19,727 nucleotides of DNA from NCBI GenBank assembly GCA_029219125.1, contig JAQXSU010000238.1:1-19727 (forward strand). Reading direction: 5' to 3'. Source of the stretch: Bacillota bacterium (GTDB lineage: Bacteria > Bacillota > Clostridia > Peptostreptococcales > Anaerovoracaceae). Below the pieces are notes generated by a model. That model did not search any database, was not told the DNA's origin, and was given only the letters and a program-made list of their open reading frames with translations. Below are positions 7,016 to 14,717 of this stretch, piece after piece. Made by a program: the position numbers and the translations under genes. The stretch's first letter is position 1. The number at the start of each line of letters is the position of its first letter.

Positions 7016-8200
7016 ATGAAAAAAACTGTAAAAGACATTGAGGTTCAGGGAAAGCGTGTCATTGTCAGATGCGACTTTAATGTACCGATGAAGGAGGGTG
7101 TCATCACAGACGACATTCGTATCGTATCTGCACTGCCAACTGTGAAATACCTGATGGAGCAGGGGGCAAAAGTGATTCTCATGTCCCATATGGGCCGTCC
7201 GGATGGTGAACCAAACATGAAGTATACTCTGAAGCCGGTTGCTGACCGTCTGTCACAGCTGTTAGGTCAGGAAGTCCTGTTTGTAAGTTCTCCTGTCGTA
7301 GTGGATGAGAATGTTCGCGCTGCCGCTGAGTCTCTGATGGAAGGGCAGGTAATGCTTCTTGAAAATGTACGTTTTCGGAAGGAGGAAACGAAGAACGGAG
7401 CGGATTTTGCGAAGGAACTGGCTTCTCTTGCAGATATTTTTGTAAACGATGCGTTCGGTACCGCGCACAGAGCTCATTCGTCTACAGCAGGCATTGCCGA
7501 CTATCTGCCTGCAGTATCCGGTTTTCTGATTGAAAAGGAAGTGGAATTCCTCGGAAATGCCGTGGAAAATCCGAAGCGTCCTTTCCTTGCGATCATGGGC
7601 GGTGCCAAGGTGGGGGATAAGATCCCTGTCATTGAGAATCTTCTGAAAAAAGTAGATACTCTGATTATAGGCGGAGGTATGTCCTACACCTTCTTTAAGG
7701 CAGAAGGCCTGGAGATTGGGACGTCTATTCTGGACGAAGACAGCCTGGCACTGGCGGGTGAGCTGGTGAAGAAGGCGCAGGCAGCCGGTGTGAAGCTTCT
7801 GCTTCCGGTCGATGTGATCTGTGCCGATGCATTTGCCAATGATGCGAAAACAGTGGTTGCAGATAAGGATAAGATGCCTGCAGACATGATGGGTCTGGAT
7901 ATCGGTCCGAAGACCGTTGAACTTTTCAGACAGGCCATCGCAGAGGCTGAAACTGTAGTCTGGAACGGACCGATGGGCGTGTTCGAAATGGAAAGTTTCG
8001 CAGGAGGAACCCGGGCTGTGGCAGAAGCGCTGGCAGAAAGCAAAGCTGTGACTGTCATCGGCGGGGGAGATTCCGCAGCTGCAGTAGAGCAGTTCGGACT
8101 GGCAGACAAGATGACTCATATTTCCACCGGCGGAGGAGCTTCTCTGGAATTTCTTGAAGGAAAGGTTCTGCCGGGAATCGCTGTAATAGAGGAGAAATAG
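7016..8200 (+). CDS. pgk: Phosphoglycerate kinase
   Basis: Transfers phosphate from 1,3-bisphosphoglycerate to ADP, the first ATP-yielding step of lower glycolysis. At 394 residues it has the normal length. Visible are RCDFNVP (18-24) and SHMGRPDG (57-64) of the N-terminal substrate domain. LENVRF, NDAFGTAHRAHSST and IMGGAKVGDKI follow, and the C-terminal nucleotide domain has GPMGVFE and IGGGDSAAAV...HISTGGGASLEFL. The frame also offers TTG at 7010, but AAAGGA (7003-7008) sits seven bases from ATG 7016, which also gives the usual N terminus. A hairpin separates it from gap, while tpiA begins four bases after its stop. Confidence 0.97.
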   Translation: MKKTVKDIEVQGKRVIVRCDFNVPMKEGVITDDIRIVSALPTVKYLMEQGAKVILMSHMGRPDGEPNMKYTLKPVADRLSQLLGQEVLFVSSPVVVDENVRAAAESLMEGQVMLLENVRFRKEETKNGADFAKELASLADIFVNDAFGTAHRAHSSTAGIADYLPAVSGFLIEKEVEFLGNAVENPKRPFLAIMGGAKVGDKIPVIENLLKKVDTLIIGGGMSYTFFKAEGLEIGTSILDEDSLALAGELVKKAQAAGVKLLLPVDVICADAFANDAKTVVADKDKMPADMMGLDIGPKTVELFRQAIAEAETVVWNGPMGVFEMESFAGGTRAVAEALAESKAVTVIGGGDSAAAVEQFGLADKMTHISTGGGASLEFLEGKVLPGIAVIEEK

Positions 8201-8204
8201 TGCC

Positions 8205-8951
8205 ATGAGAATGCCATTTATTGCAGGAAACTGGAAGATGTATAAGACCTCTGCGGAGGCGGCTGCATTCGCAGAAGAATTCAAAAAACTGTATCATGAT
8301 ACGGATGTGCGCGCGGCGATCTGTGCACCGTATACGCAGCTGGAAACTCTCGTAAAAGCGTTTGCCGGCACCGGCATCGGTGTGGGTGCCCAGAATGTAT
8401 ATTTTGAGAAGGAGGGCGCGTTTACGGGAGAAATCTCTGTGGCCATGCTGGAGGAGATCGGCGTGGGTTACTGTATCGTAGGCCATTCAGAACGCCGTCA
8501 GTACTTCAACGAGACGGATCAGTCTGTCAACCGGAAGCTGAAAGCACTTCTGGAAACGGAAATCTGTCCGATCCTGTGCGTGGGTGAAGTCCTGGAAGAA
8601 CGGGAAGCCGGCAAAGAAACAGAAATCGTCAGCGGACAGGTGCGGGCAGCGCTGGAAGGTATTCCGGCCGAGAAGGCAGAGAAAATTGTCATCGCATATG
8701 AGCCTGTATGGGCCATCGGAACCGGAAGAACAGCCACACCTGAGCAGGCCGGCCAGATGTGCGCCTGCATCCGGCAGACCCTGGAGGAACTCTATGATGA
8801 TGTGATTTCTGACAGGATGATTATTCAGTACGGCGGCAGCGTGAAACCGGAAAATGCGGCGGATATCATGAACATGGAAGAAATTGATGGCGCACTGGTG
8901 GGAGGTGCAAGCCTGGATCCTTCAAAATTTATTGAAATTATCAACTTTTAG
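8205..8951 (+). CDS. tpiA: Triosephosphate isomerase
   Basis: Interconverts dihydroxyacetone phosphate and glyceraldehyde 3-phosphate. The 248 residues form a standard TIM barrel. FIAGNWKM carries Lys11, IVGHSERR carries the electrophile His94, and AYEPVWAIGTG carries the catalytic base Glu166 at the hinge of loop 6. The phosphate-binding YGGSVKPENA and GALVGGASL follow near the end. The start at 8205 is four bases after the pgk stop and its GAGGAG (8189-8194) lies inside the last pgk codons, so the two are probably translationally coupled. A second ATG at 8211 would be too far from that site. Confidence 0.97.
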   Translation: MRMPFIAGNWKMYKTSAEAAAFAEEFKKLYHDTDVRAAICAPYTQLETLVKAFAGTGIGVGAQNVYFEKEGAFTGEISVAMLEEIGVGYCIVGHSERRQYFNETDQSVNRKLKALLETEICPILCVGEVLEEREAGKETEIVSGQVRAALEGIPAEKAEKIVIAYEPVWAIGTGRTATPEQAGQMCACIRQTLEELYDDVISDRMIIQYGGSVKPENAADIMNMEEIDGALVGGASLDPSKFIEIINF

Positions 8952-8952
8952 C

Positions 8953-8982
8953 TTGATTTTATGGTGGGAGATATAGTATAAT
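8953..8982 (+). promoter_or_regulatory. Promoter of secG
   Basis: TTGATT (8953-8958) and TATAAT (8977-8982) are 18 bases apart, just after the tpiA stop. This gives secG its own transcription within the glycolytic run; no terminator hairpin is visible after tpiA. Confidence 0.65.
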
Positions 8983-9011
8983 TAACAAGTTATTATAGAG
9001 GAGGGACGAGT

Positions 9012-9245
9012 ATGAAGACTTTTTTAATGGTTTTGCTCGCCATTGCCAGCTTGATCTTAGTCGCAAGCGTTCTGCTGCAGTCCGGTAACAGTGCAGGACT
9101 GTCCGGCTCCATCGCAGGCGGTGCGGACCAGCTGTTTGGCAAGAAGAAGAGCAAAGGCTATGAAGCCATTCTGGCGAAAGTCACTGCGATCGGTGCTGTA
9201 CTGTTTATCGTGCTGTCACTGGTGATCGTGACTTTATTCAACTAA
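9012..9245 (+). CDS. secG: Preprotein translocase subunit SecG
   Basis: Small membrane subunit of the SecYEG channel that assists SecA-driven export. The 77 residues have the family's two membrane helices (about 4-22 and 53-75). Between them lies the conserved loop with LLQSGNSAGLSGSIAGGADQ and LFGKKKSKG. GAGGAGGG lies just before the ATG. The position after tpiA follows the clostridial glycolysis-secG order. The usual downstream rnr and smpB are absent; a pyrophosphatase gene follows instead. Confidence 0.95.
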   Translation: MKTFLMVLLAIASLILVASVLLQSGNSAGLSGSIAGGADQLFGKKKSKGYEAILAKVTAIGAVLFIVLSLVIVTLFN

Positions 9246-9261
9246 GGATGGACAGCTTTGC

Positions 9262-9290
9262 TTGACTTACCTGGTCCATAATTATTTAAT
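9262..9290 (+). promoter_or_regulatory. Probable promoter of hppA
   Basis: TTGACT (9262-9267) and TTTAAT (9285-9290) are 17 bases apart, leaving a 5' leader of about 70 bases. An overlapping weak inverted repeat (ATGGAC 9248-9253 with GTCCAT 9274-9279, then an AT-rich stretch) could end secG transcripts. Confidence 0.55.
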
Positions 9291-9302
9291 ATTTTTATGC
9301 AG

Positions 9303-9332
9303 ATAAGAGGTGCATTGCTATGTGCCTCTTAT
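9303..9332 (+). other. Hairpin in the hppA 5' leader
   Basis: ATAAGAGGTGCA (9303-9314) pairs with TGTGCCTCTTAT (9321-9332), ten Watson-Crick and two wobble pairs around a six-base loop. It ends about 20 bases before the AGGAGGT of hppA and has no T tract after it, so it is more likely a leader structure or stabiliser than a terminator. Confidence 0.6.
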
Positions 9333-9367
9333 TCGACGTCTAAAATGTGAGTAGGAGGTAAACTATC

Positions 9368-11380
9368 ATGGAGATTTTAGCTGTCGTTGCTGCTGTCATC
9401 GGTCTTGTTGTGGCATTTTGTCTTGCTGCATGGATTAAGAAGACCGACGAGGGCACTGACAGAATGAAGGAAATTGCCAGCTACATCAGAGAAGGTGCCA
9501 TGGCATTCCTGAAGAGAGAGTATAAGACAATGATCATCGTAATCGTTGTTTTATTCGTACTGATCGGTATCGGCCTGAAGAGCTGGATTACTGCAATCCT
9601 GTACGTATGCGGCGCACTGCTGTCCGTACTGGCAGGTTATTTCGGTATGCAGGTTGCTACCCTGGGCAACGTAAGAACTGCCAATGCTGCAAGAGAAGGC
9701 GGCATGAACAAGGCTCTGAAAGTGGCATTCAGAAGTGGTGCCGTAATGGGTCTTTGTGTATCCGGTCTGGGCCTGCTGGGTCTGGGCGTTGTGGTATGCG
9801 TTCTGGATCTGGCTACTGTAACCCAGTGCATCACCGGTTTTGGTCTTGGTGCTTCTTCCATGGCTCTGTTCGGCCGTGTTGGCGGCGGTATCTATACCAA
9901 GGCTGCTGACGTAGGTGCTGACCTGGTAGGTAAGGTAGAAGCCGGTATTCCGGAAGACGACCCGAGAAACCCTGCTGTTATCGCAGATAACGTAGGCGAC
10001 AACGTTGGTGACGTAGCCGGCATGGGTTCCGACCTGTTCGAATCTTATGTAGGTTCCATTATTTCCGCTATCACTCTGGCAGCTGTAGCTGTACAGACTG
10101 CTGCTGAAACCGCAACTTTCGACCAGACGACTGCTGCGATTTTCCCTCTGCTGATTTCTGCAGTCGGTATCATCGCATCCGTCATCGGTATCATGATGGT
10201 AAGAGGTAAGGAAGGCGGAAATCCGGCGGCTGCTCTGAACATGGGTACTTATATCAGCGGTATTATCGTAGTTATCGTTACTGTGATTCTGTCCAAGTCC
10301 ATGCTGGGCGATTACACTTATGCAATCGCTATCATTGCAGGTCTTCTGGTTGGTATTGCCATCGGTAAGATCACAGAAGTATATACTTCCGGCGATTACA
10401 AGTCTGTAAAGAAAATTGCAGAACAGTCTGAAACCGGTGCTGCAACCACCATCATCAGCGGTCTGGGCGTAGGCATGATGTCAACCCTGTGGCCGATCCT
10501 GCTGATCTGCGTAGGCGTATATGCTGCTTACTCTTTCGCAGGCCTGTATGGTATTGCACTGGCTGCAGTAGGTATGCTGTCCACTACCGGTATGACGGTA
10601 GCTGTTGACGCTTATGGTCCTGTATCTGATAATGCCGGCGGTATTGCAGAAATGTCTGAACTGCCGCACGAAGTAAGAGAAATCACTGATAAGCTGGACG
10701 CTGTTGGCAACACCACTGCTGCCATCGGTAAAGGTTTCGCTATCGGTTCCGCAGCACTGACTGCACTGGCACTGTTCGCATCCTATGCTGCAGTAACCAA
10801 TCTGGAATCCATCAGCCTGTTAGAACCAATCGTAATCATCGGTGTATTCATCGGTGCTATGCTGCCGTTCCTGTTCTCTGCCATGACCATGAACTCTGTA
10901 GGTAAGGCTGCAAACCAGATGATTGAAGAAGTCAGAAGACAGTTCAGAGAAGATAAGGGCATCATGGAAGGTACTTCCAAGCCTGACTATGCAAACTGCG
11001 TAGATATCTCCACCAAGGCTGCTCTGCACGAAATGGTTGCTCCTGGTATCATGGCAATCTTAGCGCCTCTGGCAGTCGGCATCATTCTGGGACCTGAAGC
11101 TTTAGGCGGTCTGCTGGGCGGTGCACTGTCCTCTGGTGTTCTGCTGGCTATCATGATGTCCAATGCAGGTGGTGCATGGGATAATGCGAAGAAGTACATT
11201 GAAGAAGGAAACCATGGCGGTAAGGGTTCTGACGCCCATGCTGCAGCAGTAATCGGCGATACCGTTGGTGACCCGTTCAAGGATACTTCCGGTCCTTCCA
11301 TCAACATCCTGATCAAGCTGATGACTATCGTTTCCGTAGTATTTGCTCCTCTGTTCGTACAGATCGGCGGTCTTCTGTAA
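9368..11380 (+). CDS. hppA: Membrane-bound ion-translocating pyrophosphatase, K+-dependent class
   Basis: Integral membrane pump that couples pyrophosphate hydrolysis to export of Na+ and/or H+. The 670 residues have many hydrophobic helices. The catalytic loops are DVGADLVGK (181-189), ADNVGDNVGDVAGMGSDLFE (206-225) and, near the C terminus, GDTVGDPFKDTSGPS. The motif GNTTAAIGK (447-455) has Ala451 where K+-independent enzymes have Lys, so K+ stimulation is expected. Members of this class are often Na+ pumps, but the choice of ion is not settled by what I can see. AGGAGGT (9353-9359) fits ATG 9368. It has its own promoter and leader hairpin after secG and ends at a very strong terminator, so it is probably monocistronic. 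Confidence 0.96.
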   Translation: MEILAVVAAVIGLVVAFCLAAWIKKTDEGTDRMKEIASYIREGAMAFLKREYKTMIIVIVVLFVLIGIGLKSWITAILYVCGALLSVLAGYFGMQVATLGNVRTANAAREGGMNKALKVAFRSGAVMGLCVSGLGLLGLGVVVCVLDLATVTQCITGFGLGASSMALFGRVGGGIYTKAADVGADLVGKVEAGIPEDDPRNPAVIADNVGDNVGDVAGMGSDLFESYVGSIISAITLAAVAVQTAAETATFDQTTAAIFPLLISAVGIIASVIGIMMVRGKEGGNPAAALNMGTYISGIIVVIVTVILSKSMLGDYTYAIAIIAGLLVGIAIGKITEVYTSGDYKSVKKIAEQSETGAATTIISGLGVGMMSTLWPILLICVGVYAAYSFAGLYGIALAAVGMLSTTGMTVAVDAYGPVSDNAGGIAEMSELPHEVREITDKLDAVGNTTAAIGKGFAIGSAALTALALFASYAAVTNLESISLLEPIVIIGVFIGAMLPFLFSAMTMNSVGKAANQMIEEVRRQFREDKGIMEGTSKPDYANCVDISTKAALHEMVAPGIMAILAPLAVGIILGPEALGGLLGGALSSGVLLAIMMSNAGGAWDNAKKYIEEGNHGGKGSDAHAAAVIGDTVGDPFKDTSGPSINILIKLMTIVSVVFAPLFVQIGGLL

Positions 11381-11419
11381 TTGAATCAGCCGCATTCGGA
11401 ATCGTTTGAAATTGTAATG

Positions 11420-11463
11420 AAACAGCCGTTTCTCTCAGAAGTGAGAGAAACGGCTGTTTTTAT
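11420..11463 (+). terminator. Very strong rho-independent terminator after hppA
   Basis: A perfect 18-bp stem: bases 11420-11437 pair with 11442-11459 around a GAAG loop, and the 3' arm runs into TTTTTA. It separates hppA from the convergent crt gene. In the minus direction the hairpin has no T tract. Confidence 0.93.
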
Positions 11464-11511
11464 AGTGTTGCCTGATATTGCGTTATGTAACTGAATTGAC
11501 AGTCTGCAAGA

Positions 11512-12288
11512 CTATCTGTTCTTAAATGCTGCAGGGCGTTTTTCGAGGAATGCGCGCATGCCTTCTTTCTGATCTTCTGTTCCGAAGCAGCCGCCGAAAG
11601 CTTCTGCCTCCAGAGCAGAACCGGAGAACAGATCAAGATGGTATCCCTTATTGATACAGGTCTTTGCCATACCTACAGCGATTGGCGCCTTGGAAGCAAT
11701 CTTGCCTGCGATTTCTTCACAAACCGGCAGGAGCTCTTCCGGCGCAACGACCTTTTCTACCAGACCGATGCGAAGTGCTTCTTCAGCACCGATGGTATCT
11801 GCAGAAAGAATCAGATATTTCGCCATGCCTTTTCCAACCAGTTTGGACAGTCTCTGCGTTCCGCCGAATCCCGGGGTGATGCCTAAACCAACTTCCGGCT
11901 GACCGAATTTCGCCTTGGAGGAAGCGATTCTGAAATCACACGCCATCGCAAGCTCGCAGCCGCCGCCCAGGGCAAATCCGTTAACTGCAGCAATGATCGG
12001 CTTTTCGATCTTTTCCATGAAGTTCATTACTTTCTGACCGTATGCACCAAAGGAACGACCTTCAGCTACAGTGAGGGTGCTCATCTGTGCGATATCAGCG
12101 CCGGCTACGAAAGAACGGCCTTCACCGGTGAGGATCACTGCTCTTACTTCGTCATCTTCTTCAATTCTTCCAAACACGTCAAAAAGCTCTTCCAGAACTG
12201 TCTTATTCAGTGCATTTAAAGCCTCCGGACGGTTAATGGTTACATAGCCGATCTTATTTTTTACCTCATACTTGATTGTCTGATACAT
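11512..12288 (-). CDS. crt: Crotonase / short-chain enoyl-CoA hydratase
   Basis: Dehydrates 3-hydroxybutyryl-CoA to crotonyl-CoA, or hydrates short enoyl-CoAs, in the butyrate or related pathway. In 258 residues the crotonase fold is complete. Oxyanion-hole segments are FVAGADIAQM (60-69) and NGFALGGGCEL (103-113). The two catalytic glutamates are Glu112 and Glu132 (QPEVGLGITPGFGGTQRL). Residues around 205-258 form the usual C-terminal trimerisation helices. A TTG at 12309 is in frame, but GGAGAAAGGA there is better read as the ribosome binding site for ATG 12288, which gives the usual N terminus. No bcd, etf or hbd gene adjoins it, unlike the butyrate operon of many clostridia. The exact substrate is not certain. 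Confidence 0.88.
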   Translation of the reverse strand: MYQTIKYEVKNKIGYVTINRPEALNALNKTVLEELFDVFGRIEEDDEVRAVILTGEGRSFVAGADIAQMSTLTVAEGRSFGAYGQKVMNFMEKIEKPIIAAVNGFALGGGCELAMACDFRIASSKAKFGQPEVGLGITPGFGGTQRLSKLVGKGMAKYLILSADTIGAEEALRIGLVEKVVAPEELLPVCEEIAGKIASKAPIAVGMAKTCINKGYHLDLFSGSALEAEAFGGCFGTEDQKEGMRAFLEKRPAAFKNR

Positions 12289-12316
12289 CTTTCTTTTTCC
12301 TTTCTCCAACGAAAAT

Positions 12317-12339
12317 CCGGTGAGAAGCTTCTCTGCCGG
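12317..12339. promoter_or_regulatory. Inverted repeat at the start of the crt transcript
   Basis: CCGG-T-GAGAAGCTTCTC-TG-CCGG contains a 12-bp perfect palindrome (12322-12333) framed by CCGG on both sides. It lies just downstream of the predicted crt start site and before its ribosome binding site. A repressor operator or a 5' mRNA hairpin are both possible. Confidence 0.5.
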
Positions 12340-12352
12340 TTGCTATATAAAA

Positions 12353-12381
12353 ATTGTACCACGTTCTGACTGGATTCGCAA
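12353..12381 (-). promoter_or_regulatory. Promoter of crt
   Basis: On the minus strand TTGCGA (12376-12381) and TACAAT (12353-12358) are 17 bases apart. The predicted start falls near 12346, giving a leader of about 58 bases. Confidence 0.65.
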
Positions 12382-12427
12382 CATGATGTTATAAAATTAA
12401 CATATATCTTATTTATTCTGCAGAAAC

Positions 12428-12456
12428 TTGTCAAACCTGTTGATACCGTGTATAAT
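12428..12456 (+). promoter_or_regulatory. Promoter of the DUF975 gene
   Basis: TTGTCA (12428-12433) and TATAAT (12451-12456) are 17 bases apart. It is divergent from the crt promoter, with the two -35 boxes about 47 bases apart. Confidence 0.72.
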
Positions 12457-12500
12457 ATCTTTTATAGTTTTATTTTCACAGGGGTGAGAGAGGAGTTTTT

Positions 12501-13328
12501 ATGGAATATCGCATTGTAAATCAGCCATCTGCTAAGATCCGTGAAGTTGCGCGAACTGCGCTTACGGGAAACTGGAAGGCTGTTGTACTCTTTATGTTTC
12601 TTTATTATCTGATTACTGATGGCGTCGGCATGGTGCTGGATCTGTTTTTCTCTACGACACAGATGGTGCCCATTGAGGATCCACTGACCGGAGAATATAT
12701 ACAGCAGACCGTTGGATATGGAAGCGGCATTTATTCCCTTCTGATCAGCGGTCCTGCGGCATGGGGCTTATCCAAATATATGCTGGACTTTTTCAGAAAT
12801 AAAAAGACAGAGATTACTACACTGTTTGAGGGATTCAGCTATTTTGGAAAGGCATTTGTGCTTCTGATTCTTATGGGCGTGAAGATTTTTCTCTGGACCC
12901 TTCTTTTTATTGTTCCTGGTATTATCGCGACATACCGTTACAGTCAGGCCTTCTATGTCCTCATCGATCATCCGGAATATTCGGCAAACCAGTGTCTGAA
13001 GGAAAGCACTTTGATGATGAAAGGAAATAAGTGGAAGCTTTTTTGTCTGGAACTGTCCTTTATCGGATGGGGCATCCTTGCATCGCTTCCTGCAGGAATC
13101 CTTTCAGGTTTGAACCTTGGTATTTCCGGTGGCTTCGGCGGCATTATCATGGCAGTCATTTTGGCCATTCCGACTCTTTTCGTTCACGTATATATGAATG
13201 TGGCAGCAACTGTATTCTATGAACTTGCGGCAGATAATCTTGTGATCATGGAAGCGGGCCAGAGCCTTCCGGAAGGCAGATGGGAAGAATCTGAAGGTGA
13301 GACAGACAAGCCTGAGGATGAAATATAA
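12501..13328 (+). CDS. DUF975 family membrane protein
   Basis: A 275-residue integral membrane protein. It begins with a short amphipathic stretch (SAKIREVARTALTGNWK) typical of the DUF975 family, then has about five or six membrane segments, roughly 27-50, 76-95, 115-140, 178-205 and 213-240. A conserved central part reads FIVPGIIATYRYSQAFYVL and is followed by a cytosolic-type segment with NQCLKESTLMMKGNKWKLF. The C-terminal 35 residues are acidic and hydrophilic. No biochemical role is established for the family. AGGAG (12491-12495) fits ATG 12501. It is transcribed alone between its own promoter and a good terminator, divergent from crt. Confidence 0.85.
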   Translation: MEYRIVNQPSAKIREVARTALTGNWKAVVLFMFLYYLITDGVGMVLDLFFSTTQMVPIEDPLTGEYIQQTVGYGSGIYSLLISGPAAWGLSKYMLDFFRNKKTEITTLFEGFSYFGKAFVLLILMGVKIFLWTLLFIVPGIIATYRYSQAFYVLIDHPEYSANQCLKESTLMMKGNKWKLFCLELSFIGWGILASLPAGILSGLNLGISGGFGGIIMAVILAIPTLFVHVYMNVAATVFYELAADNLVIMEAGQSLPEGRWEESEGETDKPEDEI

Positions 13329-13341
13329 ATAAGAGAAACAG

Positions 13342-13369
13342 CCTGCGGTGCTTTGCCGCAGGTTTTTTT
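13342..13369 (+). terminator. Rho-independent terminator after the DUF975 gene
   Basis: CCTGCGG (13342-13348) pairs with CCGCAGG (13356-13362), followed directly by seven T's. It starts 14 bases after the stop codon. Confidence 0.9.
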
Positions 13370-13461
13370 CATATACAGTGCCAGCGCAAAACCATCCTTC
13401 GCCGCATAATATGAAGTGTCATAAGTTGATAAAAAAGTGGAAAGAAGAAGGAGGTAGAACA

Positions 13462-14604
13462 TTGTCCATCGAAAGACATTATTTCCCGGGGAACAACACA
13501 CCACAGGGATTTTTTTCGTATTACGGTCATATTCTGGGGCAAAGGGAAGCACGGCGGATCTATTGCATCAAAGGTGGTCCGGGGACCGGCAAGTCTACAT
13601 TTATGCGCAGAATCGGTGAAGAGTTTCTGCGTATAGGTGAGGACGTGGATTTTCTGCACTGCTCCGCAGATGAAAACTCTCTGGACGGGGTGATTCTGCA
13701 CAGCAGAAAGGCAGCGCTCATTGACGGAACCAGCCCGCATATGACAGATCCCGTCAGTCCGGGTGCCGTGGATAAGATCATTAATCTGGGCGAATACTGG
13801 AATGAGGACGGTATCGCTGCCAATAAGGCGGAAATCATCGATTTCAGCGAGGAAAGCGCAGGGTGGTACCGGATATGCTATAACTACTTAAAAGCGGCGA
13901 AACATGTATATAAAAGCCTGGAAGACGTATATAACGGAGCGGTGGAAAGCAGCGAAATCTACCGAATCGTAGCAGATATCATCGCCAGAGAATTTCAGGG
14001 GATGGAAATCTCCCTGCGCCCAGGCAGAATGAAAAAATTTTTTGCAAGTGCCATCACTGCAAGCGGGACGGTCCACTATCTGGACAGTCTTCTGTCTGGT
14101 TTTCCGGGTGGAGCAGGCTGCGGAGAAGACGGAGGTCTGAAGCGAATCTATATTATCAGTGTGCCGGTGGGGTTTTCCAACCGGAGTTTCATGGACATTC
14201 TTGCTGAAGGAGCCATGTACAGGGGCATGGATATGGAAGCATATTACTGCGCCATGTGCCCGGAAGATAAAATTGAACATCTGCTTATCCCGTCTCTGGG
14301 CGCAGCCTTCATCACAGTAAATGAGTATCATGATCTGGAACCATGGGAAATCAGCCGCCCAGGACCGGAAATCATTCTTCTGGATACCAGCGACTATATG
14401 AACTCCGTGATTCTGGAAGGAAAGGAAACGCTGATTACCACATTGCGGACCGAGTATGATATTCTCCTGAATCAGGCAGTAAAATGTCTGGAAAAAGCCA
14501 GAGAAGCCCATATGCGAGTGGAGGAGATGTACATCCCGAACATGCATTTCCTCGAAATCAGCAGGCTTGGGGAAGCTCTGGAAGCAGAACTGAAGAATCT
14601 TTAG
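13462..14604 (+). CDS. P-loop ATPase with an internal duplication (PRK06851-like), TTG start
   Basis: A 380-residue soluble protein of the PRK06851-type ATPases, whose function is not known to me. A clear Walker A motif, GGPGTGKST, is at 38-46. Residues about 31-97 and 227-294 align end to end: RRIYCIKGGPGTGKSTF against KRIYIISVPVGFSNRSF, then DGTSPHMTDP against VNEYHDLEP. The second copy has lost the glycines and the lysine of its P-loop. AAGGAGGT (13448-13455) lies six bases before TTG 13462. The upstream in-frame ATG at 13411 has no such site and the frame before it runs through the previous gene's terminator, so TTG is the best start. It is followed by the MurE-like gene but separated by 138 bases with a promoter. 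Confidence 0.8.
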   Translation: MSIERHYFPGNNTPQGFFSYYGHILGQREARRIYCIKGGPGTGKSTFMRRIGEEFLRIGEDVDFLHCSADENSLDGVILHSRKAALIDGTSPHMTDPVSPGAVDKIINLGEYWNEDGIAANKAEIIDFSEESAGWYRICYNYLKAAKHVYKSLEDVYNGAVESSEIYRIVADIIAREFQGMEISLRPGRMKKFFASAITASGTVHYLDSLLSGFPGGAGCGEDGGLKRIYIISVPVGFSNRSFMDILAEGAMYRGMDMEAYYCAMCPEDKIEHLLIPSLGAAFITVNEYHDLEPWEISRPGPEIILLDTSDYMNSVILEGKETLITTLRTEYDILLNQAVKCLEKAREAHMRVEEMYIPNMHFLEISRLGEALEAELKNL

Positions 14605-14614
14605 GAGTTTTTTT
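14590..14614 (+). terminator. Possible weak terminator after the ATPase gene
   Basis: CTGAAG (14590-14595) can pair with CTTTAG (14599-14604, including the stop codon) and GAG then seven T's follow. The stem is only six pairs with one wobble, so it may leak into the next gene. Confidence 0.4.
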
Positions 14615-14641
14615 CAGCCGGGACTGTATTCTCTGTGGGTT

Positions 14642-14671
14642 TTGTGGTAAAATATCTAAATATGGTATGCT
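14642..14671 (+). promoter_or_regulatory. Probable promoter before the MurE-like gene
   Basis: Two overlapping readings exist: TTGTGG (14642-14647) with TATGCT (14666-14671) at 18 bases, or an extended -10, TGGTAAAAT (14645-14653). Either would give a structured leader before the ligase. Confidence 0.45.
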
Positions 14672-14676
14672 GACAG

Positions 14677-14717
14677 GCCGAGCCGTGAGATCGGGTTCGG
14701 CTTCGTCTGCAGCCGAA
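14677..14717 (+). promoter_or_regulatory. Mutually exclusive hairpins in the ligase leader
   Basis: GCCGAGCC (14677-14684) can pair with GGTTCGGC (14694-14701). TTCGGCT (14696-14702) can instead pair perfectly with AGCCGAA (14711-14717). The two stems share bases 14696-14701 and cannot form together. Neither is followed by a T run, and the second lies about ten bases before the ribosome binding site. It matches no riboswitch class I recognise. Confidence 0.45.

Noticed and set aside
7262..8284. 340-codon minus-strand frame across pgk and the tpiA start
   Set aside because: It overlaps two certain glycolytic genes and has low-complexity antisense composition.
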